A stretch of 47,482 nt of DNA from Zygnema circumcarinatum. Its lineage: Eukaryota > Streptophyta > Zygnematophyceae > Zygnematales > Zygnemataceae. The first letter of the stretch is position 1; every line of letters begins with the position of its first letter. Positions 34,432 to 44,631 of the stretch are shown piece after piece. Both the position numbers and the translations under genes were made by a program. The DNA lies in assembly GCA_037447605.1 (NCBI GenBank), contig CM074814.1, positions 1,094,660-1,142,141 on the forward strand. Direction: 5' to 3'. A model generated the notes under the pieces. It saw only the letters and a list, made by a program, of their open reading frames with translations, searched no databases and was not told the DNA's origin.

Positions 34432-36268
34432 GGAAGGAAGGCTCCTATTGAGCTGAAGGAAGAATGCCCAGCCCACGTTTTCCGTTAATTTTTCGTTTCC
34501 GTCGTCCGCTTAGTTTTCAGTTCTGAAGCGGCTTCTGTGCTGCTGTTTGAAAACCAAATTAGCTTCTTATGTAGGCCCGGGCCGTGATCTGACTTAGCGA
34601 GGCAGCCAGCAGAAGCTAGGAACTGTGTGAATGTAGTTGTGAGAGAGGTTCTATGCAATACCATGTTCTCGAGATTATATGAATTTCAAGAGGGTAGGAA
34701 GATGTGTTGATTCGATACGGTGCTTTCTTCTGCAGCCGTCGATGCTTCTTCGTCATCTTCTGATCTTCTTGAAGACTACTGTAGGGCCGTTCTATGCAGG
34801 CATGGCCAGTTGGAGAGGCAGCTGGCAGAGCTTGCAAGCAACAACCCGCAAACCAGCCAGCGTCAGAAAGTTGCGAACATCGTAATAGAAGAAAAACTTC
34901 AAAACGAACTGGACTATACATTCCATGCACTACGGTATTGTGCTGCACGGAATTCCGTTTTGACACTCCGAATCCCAGCATAGAACGGTTGGCCACTGGT
35001 ACGCTCGGTAGTCCGGAACTTGGGGGTGGCAAAGTTATTACTGGGCATAAGCTCGTGGAATCCCGTAAAGGTCACCCAAATCATAATGCCACGTCAGTAA
35101 GTAGAGTGACGTGGCAGACTCGGATTGGTCCACGTAACCTAACGGTCACCGATTCAGTTGGCTCCATCCTTCGCGGGACGCTCCGGAAGGTTGACCGAAA
35201 CAAAAGGGCCCTTTCCATGTGTACGGACGAGCCAGCATCCCCCGCTCTTCCGTGCACACGTACACATGCCGGCACTCAATTCTCAACCGTGCCGTACAAT
35301 ATCCGTCCCTTCAGACGTTTCTCGGTCGACCGCCGTCCGTCCAGTCCGGTCACAGACCCCGTCCCGGAACCGACGGACTCGCCCGATTGGCTCCGGGTTT
35401 TGTGGACGGGTCGAGTGGACGGAAACGGTAACAGATTCGGTGACGGAAAGCTCCGCTCGCTCGAACCGGAAAGGGCGCGGTCCGCCCGCCGGGCGCCGCT
35501 TCGAAACCGCCTCCTCCCCTCCCCTCCCCCGCGCTCTCTCGCTCTCTCTCTGGGCTTCAGAATGACTGAAAATCGGCGCTTGTAAAGGGGAAGGGGAGGA
35601 TATAATAAGGAAAGCAGGGGGAATTATTGGTGAATGGAAGGTGGGGATTTTGGGTTTTTCTTATCTGGGGCGTTTTATTTTTTTCTTTAAAACGTGTTGG
35701 GTCTGACGGGTGCGCTATTGCGGAGTTTCTGAGAACGAGAATTTTGAGATTTGGGTGTGGATTTCAAAAAGGAGAGTTTTTTTGAGGTGGGTTTTTAAAA
35801 TTAAGAGGTGGGTTGAGTTTTAATTGAAGGGGGGCTGGTGATATGGGAAGGCTAAAACTGTGCTCTCGTTTTCTTACTCCGTCAGCGAACTCTGAGAGGA
35901 GGCCGACCAGTGCGAATTTTCCGTTTATTTTATTAGTTTATTTAATATATGAATATTATCAAGTTAAAAAACCTACATTGGAATTCTTTCTTTAAGTCTT
36001 GCAATTTTCTTCATGCATCAATCCGTAGGCTTCCTTTTGACTTCAAAAAATAGTTTTACTTGACAAAAAAGCATTAATCTCATTAATAGTATATTTTTAT
36101 TTAAAAAAAAATGATTGAAGCCCGTATACATAATGAGGTGATGACATCTGTCATGAACCAAATTCCTCACTTCCCTTTTAAGTTAAACAAAAAGAAAACG
36201 TAAAGGTGGGGTGGTGCAGGAGAGTAAGCAAGCAGCAGGCCCAGAGCAGCTCCTTAACTTTATCGAGG
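34432..36268. other. Intergenic region and probable promoter of the EEP-fold gene
   Basis: 34440-35000 contains a doubtful two-exon ORF, listed separately. 35080-35540 is G/C-rich with an inverted pair of TGCCACGTCA (35087-35096) and TGACGTGGCA (35107-35116), and with several GTAC and TCCGTCC motifs. 35590-36200 is A/T-rich. A promoter plus a 5' intron of the gene starting at 36269 would explain it. Confidence 0.5.
34663..34983 (+). CDS. Doubtful small protein with a very short intron
   Basis: An ATG exon (34663-34693, MFSRLYEFQE) can be joined in frame to 34736-34983 through a 42-nt intron (GTAGGA...TGCAG), giving 92 residues. The middle is helical and coding-like: DLLEDYCRAVLCRHGQLERQ, then RQKVANIVIEEKLQNELDY. 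The intron is shorter than plant introns usually are, and the end may instead splice at 34937. No family was recognised. It could be an unlinked first exon, a decayed copy or noise. Confidence 0.3.
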
Positions 36269-39200
36269 ATGTCTATGACTCTGAACGTGATGACTTTAAA
36301 TCTCAGCCATGGAGCGCCGACTCCGACCGACTCCAACTGCTGGGAGAAGAGGAAGCCCATTTGTTTTGACCTCCTGAAAAGATATCAGCCGGCCCTTCTA
36401 TGCACGCAAGAAGGTATGAGAAGTAGTTTCATCATACCTCCATAATATATTCTGCATTTATATTAAAAAATGACTAAATGTACTGCCTAACTGGGACAGT
36501 GGATGAGTGGGTGGCTTTAAGAGCCGGTTGGAAGCAAATTCTGCAAAGTTCTGGGAAACGTGAAAGATTTCTACAAGGAGTCGAAGCTCTTATAGGCTGA
36601 CAGGAGGTCTGCAGTCCTTTACGACATTGAGCTTCAGATTTTACTTATAGAGGACTGGGCTCTTAAAAAAAAAAAAAAAAAAATGAGGTGCTATGTTGAC
36701 ACATGAAGAGATCAAAGAACAGGAAGTTCTTTTTATTCGTTTTTTTTGCACTTACAGCTGTTGTGAAAACTGAGAAAAGCACACTTTTAGAAACATCTTG
36801 TCCTTCGAATCAAGCAAAAGCGGGAGAATTCATTCCACCACGGAGCATTTCTTTTTGTTTTTATTGTTGTTGGGAAGCTCTAATGGATGTGAGAAATCAT
36901 GGACGTGCAGGTGTTGAAGCTCAACTCGACTCCATCAAAAGCCAGCTTCCTAGTAAGCTATGGCTCTTCTCTGCGAAAGGGGAGAGTGGCGGGGGAGAGA
37001 GAGTGAGAGACGGGGGGTGGAAGAGAGGGGGGGGAGCGAGAGTGAGAGACGGGGGGGTGGAAGAGAGGAGGGGGAGCGAGAGTGAGAGATGGGGGGGTGG
37101 AAGAGAGGGGGGGAGCGAGAGTGGGAGACGGGGGGGTGGAAGAGTGGGGAGGGAGAGAGAGTGAGAGACGGGGGGGTGGAAGAGAGGGGAGGGAGCGAAA
37201 GTGAGAGACGGGGGGGTGGAAGAGAGGAGGGGGAGCAAGAGTGAGAGACGGGGGGGGTGGAAGAGAGAAGGGGTGGGAGAGGGGGGGAGCGAGAGTGAGA
37301 GACGGGGGGGTGGAGGAGAGGAGGGGGAGCAAGAGTGAGAGACGGGGGGGGTGGAAGAGAGGGGGGGGAGTGAGAGTGAGAGGGGGAGCGGGGGGGTGGA
37401 GGAGAGGGGGGGGGTGGAAGAGAGGGGGGGGAGTGAGAGTGAGAGACGGGGGGGTGGAGGAGAGGAGGGGGAGCAAGAGTGAGAGACGGGGGGGGTGGAA
37501 GAGAGGGGGGGGAGCGAGAGTGAAAGACGGGTGGGGTGAGTTGAGGAGGGGGAGCAATAAAGAGAGACGGGGGGGGTGGAAGAGAGGGGGGGGAGTGAGA
37601 GTGAGAGACGGGGGGGTAGACAGAGGCGGAGTGGATAGCAATTGCGTTATCTTTCCTGTCTGGGGACTCGTTTCTCCGAAAGTATGCTTAGAGGAGTCCA
37701 AGTGAGGGAGTAGCTTCTCGGTATGCCTAACATTCAAAGTGTGTTTAGAATCTCTTCGGAGAAGGTTTATTCAAAGTGTGCCAAAGGACAATGTTTGTAC
37801 GGACATAGACCGACATAGTGCAGGTTCTCATAGAGAGCGAGTCCGTTGGCTTTTTGCAGACTACGACTACTTCATCACCTCTCGCGAGGGGTCACATGAG
37901 GAGTCCAACGGAGCGAGTTGCGCCATCCTGTTTGACAAAAGTAAGGTGAGCTCACTGTAAGTTGACAAAGAGGAAATGCAGGAAACTAATTCCACAGGCA
38001 TTCTGAGAGAGGAATATTGGGTTTAGTGATTTTCATTTTTTTCTTTTCTTTTGGGTTTCCATGCAAGATTGATCGATACGACGGCGGAACTTTTTGGCTT
38101 TCCGAGTCTCCCTCCGTGGCAGGCAGCACATCATGGGGGGCAAAAAGACCATCCACTGCCACGTGGGCGATATCCTCTCTCTCACTCCTCTCTCTCTCTC
38201 TCTCACTCTCTCTCTCTCTCTCCTTATTCACAGAATCCATTTACTATTATTCCCTTTAGCAACCTGTTCATTGTATGAAGAGCCTAGAGAATGCGCATAG
38301 CATATGTTTTTAATTCTTGTTGTCTCCCCTGTTTTATGAACTTCGGGAAGCCTTAACGGAAACCCACACTTTCCAGATGAAGGGGGTACAGCCTCCGGGC
38401 TACGCCTTCCAGGTGCTGAATGTGAAGTTTGCGGACACGTGTCAGCGCGTGCACAGGAGAGCCGCTCTCCTTCTATGGCAGCACATCTCCTCTCTCCCTC
38501 CCTCCCTCCCCGTCATTCTCTGCGGCGATTTCGCTACTTCAAAAGACACCAAAGCCGGTCGAATTCTTCTCGGAAAATCCACGTAAGGCAGAAACCTTTG
38601 ATAAAGGCATTGCAGGAAGAGCAAGCTTGTATTCCGAGTGTGCCACCGAACATTAAAAAAATGCTATTTTTCTTTTTTTTTTGTATTGTGCAGATTGCGG
38701 GGAATAGCAGGGGACATGAGGGATGTTTGGACGCATTCCCACCGGAGGAAGAACAGTGGCCTCCTCTATAGCGCTCATAACTTTCAAGGTGAGGGCTCGG
38801 CCCTAACCTTGAGAAGAACTAGCCCCTCGAGTTCTCACCCTTGTAAAGGGCCAAGAAGATGGTAGACCTTGAGCTCAAAGGGAAGAAAAAACTGTCCATT
38901 TTTCCCCTTTCTCTCTCTCAGATTTTCTGCTTTATCGGAAGGCCAACCGAGTTCCTGCCTCACTTCTTCTTCGTCTTCTTCTTCGTCTTCTTCTTCTCCT
39001 TCCCCTTCTCCGTCTTCTTCTTCTCCTTGCCCATCTTCTTCTTCTCCTTCTCCTTCTTCTCCTTCTTCTTCTTCTCCTCCTTCTTCTTCTACTTGCAGGA
39101 GAAGGCCGCGTATCCTGTTTGAAGTTCCTCCGCCACGTGTACTACGCTGTGAGCATGTGCTGGGACCCCGCCGTGCAGGACCTCCACCGCGATTGGATCT

Positions 39201-39340
39201 TGTTCCGCAGCCGCTTCCTCTCCCCCGCGTACTCCGAACTCGTCACGTTGACCGACCAGGAGGGCCGCTACCCCTCCGCGCACTACCCGCTCTACGTCAA
39301 CTTCCTTCTGCCGAGGAGTGTGCGCCTACTCGACGCGTAG
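36269..39340 (+). CDS. Endonuclease/exonuclease/phosphatase (EEP) fold protein with altered active site
   Basis: Seven exons: 36269-36413, 36911-36952, 37824-37945, 38068-38169, 38368-38582, 38694-38788 and 39099-39340, giving 320 residues. EEP landmarks in order: VMTLNLSHG (Asn 11), LLCTQE (Glu 48), DGGTFWLSESPSVAGS, RPSTATWA, FQVLNVKFAD, PVILCGDFATS (Asp 191), LHRDWILFR (Asp 272) and GRYPSAHYPL (His 302). Members are DNase I-like metal-dependent nucleases and phosphodiesterases. Here the usual NTHLDH reads NVKFAD, GDFN reads GDFA, and SDH reads SAH, so activity is doubtful. Intron 4 is AT-AC. The protein end is encoded in a 25-bp tandem repeat. The start ATG is the first in frame before the fold and could lie in an upstream exon. 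Confidence 0.85.
36960..37620. repeat. G-rich minisatellite, unit about 40 bp
   Basis: Around fifteen imperfect units carry GTGAGAGACGGGGGGGTGGA followed by an AGAGAGGGGGGAGCGAGA-like half, inside intron 2 of the EEP gene. The G runs of 6-9 recur about every 40 bases. ORFs across it (Arg/Gly/Glu on plus, Pro/Leu/Ser/His on minus) are artefacts. Confidence 0.9.
38170..38367 (+). other. U12-type AT-AC intron of the EEP gene
   Basis: The exon before ends ...ACG TGG GCG and the exon after begins ACT TTC CAG, both phase 0. The intron starts ATATCCTC (U12 AT-AC donor consensus ATATCCTT), has CCTTAAC (branch consensus TTCCTTAAC) at 38351-38357 and ends in AC 11 bases after the presumed branch adenosine. 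No GT donor keeps the frame here. The body is a (CT)n tract. Confidence 0.8.
38950..39092. repeat. (CTT)n-rich tract before the last EEP exon
   Basis: A TTC/CTT/TCC-rich run forms the polypyrimidine region of the last EEP intron, ending at the acceptor CAG 39096-39098. Confidence 0.85.
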
Positions 39341-39461
39341 AAGTGTGCATCTAGTCGACGCGTAGGATTGTGCACCTAGTCGACGCGTAGGATTGTGCAC
39401 CTTGTCGACGCGTAGGAATGTGCGCCAATTCTAAGAGTGTGCGCCTAGTCGACGCGTAGGA
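39317..39461. repeat. 25-bp tandem repeat spanning the EEP stop codon
   Basis: Units starting TGYRCCTAGTCGACGCGTAG begin at 39321, 39346, 39371 and 39396, with degenerate copies at 39421 and 39440. The first unit encodes the C-terminal VRLLDA and the stop TAG of the EEP protein. Confidence 0.9.
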
Positions 39462-40227
39462 GGAGAGGGCTTTGGGATGCATGGGAGGGGTAAAATGGGG
39501 GGATCGATGCTGGGGGGGATAATAGCAAGCAGGCAGGCAGGTAGGTAGGTACTGTTACAGTTAAAGAAAAAAACATAGAACGAGAGATAGGGAGAAACAG
39601 AGCGCGAAAGAGCCAAACACACGAGAGATTTGGGGGGGAGTGGGGGGGGGGAGGGGTAGAGGTGATAGAATAGTCCGCTGCTTCAGCATTGAGAATGTAG
39701 AGCTGCGAGAGTTTAGATATCGTATTTGCCGCAGGTCTCATATATTAATAAGGTGAAGCCTTTTTAAAGTCGCCTTTTTTTGAGACGAAAGTCGCCCCTT
39801 GCTTTGACAACGACGGAAGAACGATCGATATGATACGATGCAATACGATACGATATAACACGATACCAAAAGATATTCTGCGATACGATACGATATTATA
39901 CGATATGGTACGGTGCCGAAGTCCAGGTTGCGGCTGCTGACGTTTCTGGTTGACGGGTCTCAAACGGAAAGGCGTCAGCGGAATGTGAAACGCCACTCCC
40001 GACATGTCACGTGTCGAGTCCTCCAGACCGATGTACGGTCGAGCTGTGGAGCCGTCTGCCGCCCCGAGAGATCGTACGGTTGTCAGGGGGACAATCGTAC
40101 GGCCGTGCGCTGTCGGAATGTCGCGTTCGAGCGCGGGGACAAATTATAAAGGGGCGCTCAAATTTCGGAGGCCTCGAGAGGCCTGGAAGGTCCGGAGGGC
40201 GGAGGCACTCCCTGCCATGGCGGGGCC
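39341..40227. promoter_or_regulatory. 3' flank of the EEP gene and promoter of the GT106 gene
   Basis: After the 25-bp repeat comes a degenerate GATAC-rich stretch (39825-39915). The 200 bases before the ATG at 40228 hold a CACGTG core (40008-40013), three GTACGG motifs (40033, 40074, 40098) and an 11-bp imperfect hairpin (40074-40084 with 40090-40100). No gene. Confidence 0.55.
39825..39915. repeat. Degenerate GATAC pentamer/decamer repeat
   Basis: The motif (A)CGATACGATA recurs with interruptions across about 90 bases upstream of the GT106 gene. Confidence 0.7.
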
Positions 40228-43200
40228 ATGAGCATGATCGCGGCCATGGCGAGGAGGAGGGCGGTGCTCTTCGCCGCCCTCATCCTCCTCGCCGTGTGCT
40301 TGACAGCCTTCTCCATGGCCGCGCTCTCCTCCCACGGCCCGCGGTGCTTCCTGAGACGCGCCGCGTGCCGGGCTGCGGAGCCGTACAGCCCCCGCGTTCA
40401 GCTGCAGCGATCGCACGCGCGCGAGTTCGTGCCTTGCAGCGATGTGAGGCGCGAGGCCGACCTTTCGAGTAAGCCTGCGCAGCTCTGAACATTTGAACCT
40501 TTAATGCTAAATCCTAAACCATGAATCGCAGCACTCTGTCGGGTGTCCAGGGCAGTGGCGGATCCAGGATTTTTGCTGAGGGAAGGCTAAGCCCACTTTC
40601 AGCTCAAAATACTTAAGATAAAAAATAAAAATAAAAATAAAAAGTCACTGGTTCAGAGGAGTACCTCCAGTAACGCATGACACAGTTCACTGCAACACTT
40701 CTCAGGCCCACACCTTTCATTCCGTTTCCTAATTCCTAGTTTTTCTTCGGCAAAAACAGTTTCAAAATTTGAATTCCTCAAAGAATGTAAAACTTATACT
40801 CTTCAAGTAAATCAATTCGCTCTATCCCTTCGCACTTTTGATGACGTCCTCCGCTTGGTCGAGCAATGCTGCCTGCCCTCTGCTTCTGGCGCCGCATGGA
40901 AGCCCTAATTCCGTTATGCCGTGTTGCTCGCCGTCCCGTTCTGTTGTCAGTTCCGGAGCGCAGCAACGGCTACTTGACGGTTACAGTTCGCGGCGGCTTC
41001 AACCAACAGAGAAAGGGCATCGTCAACGCTGTTGTGTTGGCGCGCCTTCTCAACGCAACGCTCGTCGTCCCCGCCATGGAGGAGCACGAAGTGTGGAAAG
41101 TGGCCACGTGCGAAGCTTTCATGCCCAACAAGTGCACTCCTTTGTGCAGCATGAGAGGAGGAACGGAAGGGCATGGGAGGGAAGGATTTGGGAAAGAGAC
41201 ACTAGGAGGCTGAAAGTGAGCTTTAAACATTGTCATGGGACAACTTGAGTCGATGGAAACTTCGGAGCTTTTTGTTTGAGGAGCATGTTGTGGCTACTTG
41301 CAATCTTGCGTTAGTTGGTTAACATCAGACATGGGAGTCTCTCTCACTCTCTCTTCCGCGAAGAGAGGGACAGAGAGCAAGAGAGAGGGAAAGCGATGAG
41401 ATGAGATGAGAGATGAAAGAGAGAGGGAGAGAGATACTGGAGGGGGGACAGAGGGAGGAAGTGCGAACGTTTCTTATGGTTACGAGTGTTGATTTTGCGT
41501 TTGATGTTGTTAATTCGGTGAACTAGTTTGTTTGGCTTGCGTGCAGGAAGATGGATAATGTATTTGATGTTCATTGGTTCATCAAATCACTCAAAGAAGA
41601 TGTGGAGATTGTAAGGTGACATTCAACACAAGTCCGATTGCCTGTGCTGTTCGTCACCTACGCCCTTTCCTCCCCACTCTCTTTTTCCCTCTCCCTCTCA
41701 TCTTCTCTTCTATTCCTACTACAGCTCCTTCCCCCTTCACTCCCTTTGTCCTCTGTCCCTCCACCGCTCGCCCTCCCTCCTTTTCATCAGCTCCCTCCCC
41801 CTAACCCTCTCTCTTACTCTCCGTTTCTCTCTCACTCTCTCTCTTTCTCTCGTTCTATACACTCATATTGTGACTCAGAGGATTGCCATTTCAGAACTCT
41901 TCCTCCCAATGTGGCACCCAAATGTGTGAGCTCCTCCCTCATCTACGAATCTCCGAATTATTTGACCATAGAAGTAATAACTCAACAAATTCTCCCTCGT
42001 TTAATTCAAGAAGGCTCTCTGTGCCTAATAAGGTGGCACGTGCAACTGGTCGAAAATCTTCCCTTGGACCTCCAAGTAAGTGCTGTCATACCTCTAGAGA
42101 CTATAGTTTTTGGCTTTGATTACGAATCTTAATGCATACTTCTTTTCTTTCCCTTTTTTTTTTTTCTTTCTTCATTTTGTGTGTTACTTTTTATGTTTGT
42201 CTTCTTTCCATCCCCCTTTATTCCGTTCTCTTCCTCTCATTCTCGTCCTCTTCCTTTCTCTCTACTTCTCTCTCTCTCTGTCTCTCTGTCCCCTCCTGGC
42301 GTTCTGACTGTGGTCTCTTTTTGTTATTAGCGGTTACGATGCCGAGCAAACTATCACGCTCTCCGGGTTCTTCCCCATATTCAAGAGTGAGCTCAACCAT
42401 TCGCATCCCAGAGACGGAGAGGGAGAGGGAAAGAGGCAGAAGGAGGTCGAGTAAGTGTAGGAGCAGAGAGAGATGGGGAAAGATGAACGAGAAAGTGAAA
42501 GAGAGATAGGAAGGAGGGAGACGGGAAAATGACACAGGTCGCAGGGGAGAATGAAGCAACGAGAGAAAGAGCAAGAGAATGTTGGGGAGAGGGAGAGAGG
42601 GGGAGAGAAGCACTGAGATGAACAGAGCGAGAGACGCAAAAAAATTAAGCGAAAGAGGAAGGAGGTGAAAACGATCGAACTTCCACTTGTGTTCCCGAAA
42701 ACCACTCTCGATTAGTTTCAAAGTTTTCAGTTTGCTGAGTTCGTTGTAAATGGCCAGTTATATGTAGTTTTAGTTTAGCGTATTTGTTAACTGCATGGGG
42801 AGCAGCCTGGGACGAAAGTTGATAAAAAAATTACAACGGAATGGGACCTATGTGGCGCTGCACATGCGGTTCGAACCTGACTGGCTCAAATATAGCCGTG
42901 AGTCTCTCTCTCGCCCACGTTCTCTATATCTCTCTCACCCTCCCTCTCTCTCTTTCGCGCTCTCTCTATATCTACCTCTTTTTCTTGCTGTCTCTCCCTA
43001 GCTTTCGTTCCTCCCCATTCTTCCGGTCGTGCTCTCCCCCACTTTCCTCTCGTCGTCCCTCGCCTCCTCTCTCTCCGGCCCTCTCTCTCGCCCCATCTGA
43101 CCCTCTCTCTCGACTCTCCTTCTCTCTCTCTCTTTCACAAGCAAAAAATGTCCTTCCTCTCTTCTCCCTCCAATCTCATCACTCGATGCACACACACACT

Positions 43201-44566
43201 CATAACAAAGAACAAAATAAATCCCTTCCAAAAGTTTTGCCTACAACATGCATGAAGATCTGTTTCGAGCTTTTTCTTTTCTTTTTCCTAATTGGGTGCA
43301 AATGGGGTGTAACTCTAAACCGGGTTTCATCTCATAAGGCTGTACTTATGACGAGAAATCATTGAAGGCGAAAGCTTCCAATGGAGAAACATCTCAGTTT
43401 TGTCCCTTAAGTCCGCTGGAGGTTTCCATGATATTGAAGGTGGACTTTCCTCATACCCCATTTGCACCCCATTTGTATTTATAAATTATGCACATGTCAT
43501 ACATCTTTCTCAATCTCTCGCTCTGTCTCTTCACCCCCTCTCCTTCTCTCGTACTCTTTTTTTTGTGCCTTCTCTCTCGTTCGCGCTCCTCTGTGCGTCG
43601 CCCCTCACTCCTCGCTCTCTTATTTCCCTCCTTTTTCTCTCCTCTGAATTCTTGACTTCGTTCTCCCTGTCCTCTTTGCCCACCGCCGGTCTCTCCCGTC
43701 CTCCCCGCCTCTCCCTCTCCTTCCCTCCCTCATCTACCTTCCCTTCTCTCTCCATCTCTCGCTCCCTCACGCTCTCGCCCTCTCCCTCCGCCCTATCTAC
43801 CCCACACTCCCTTTTCCCGCCTCTCTCTCCCTCTCGCTCTCGCCCTCTCCCTCCGCCCTATCTACCCCACACTCCCTTTTCCCGCCTCTCTCTCCCTCTC
43901 CCTCTCCCACTCTCTTTATCTACCTCTCCCCGCTCTCTCTCTCTCGCCCTCCCCGCGCCTCTCTTCGTTTGCCTCTTTCTCTCCCCATTCCTCACCCCCT
44001 CTCTCCCTCCATCCCCACTTCTCGTCCTCTTTCTTCCTCCTCAGTCTCTTTCTATCTCCCTCCCTCCTTCCTCCCAATCTCTCCCTCCCCCTCTCCCTCT
44101 CCCCCCCCTCCTCGCTCCTCTTTCCCTTTCCTCTCCTTTCCACCCCTCTTCCTAAGCTCCGTCCCTCCCCCATCCCTCCCTCCCTCCCTCCCTCCCTCCC
44201 TCTCCCTCTCCCTCTCCCCCCTCTCCTCCCCTCTCCCTCCCCTCCCTCTCCCTCCCCTCCCACTCCGCCCCTTTCTCCCGCTCTCCCCTCTCCCACTAAC
44301 AGCCCCAACGCATGTGGGAGCGAGGCCTTCCCCAGGTCATCGGCATCGACCCCTCCGTCCCGATCTACCTCGCGGGCGGCACCGTCGCCGGCGGAGCTGC
44401 CGCTCTCGCTCCGCTGCTCGCCGCGTTTCCGGGGCAGGTCACAAACAAAGTGGCGATTCTGGGGAGGTCGAATATCTTGGTGAAGTACGGGGCTATCATC
44501 GACCATATTGTCGCTGTGAATAGGTGCGAATCTCACTCTCTCTCCCTCCCTCTCGCCCTCTCTCTC

Positions 44567-44631
<65 letters not shown>

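Noticed and set aside
36960-37620. CRISPR-like array of regularly spaced repeats
   Set aside because: The units are contiguous G-rich minisatellite copies without distinct spacers, in a spliced eukaryotic gene.
36703-37737. Arg/Gly-rich plus ORF and Pro/His-rich minus ORF
   Set aside because: Both are read-through of the 40-bp minisatellite in the EEP intron, with no start context and no family signal.
43400-44155. Long Ser/Pro/Leu ORF on plus
   Set aside because: It is the translation of a CT-rich intron tract between firm GT106 exons 7 and 8. Any frame stays open because the repeat lacks stop triplets.
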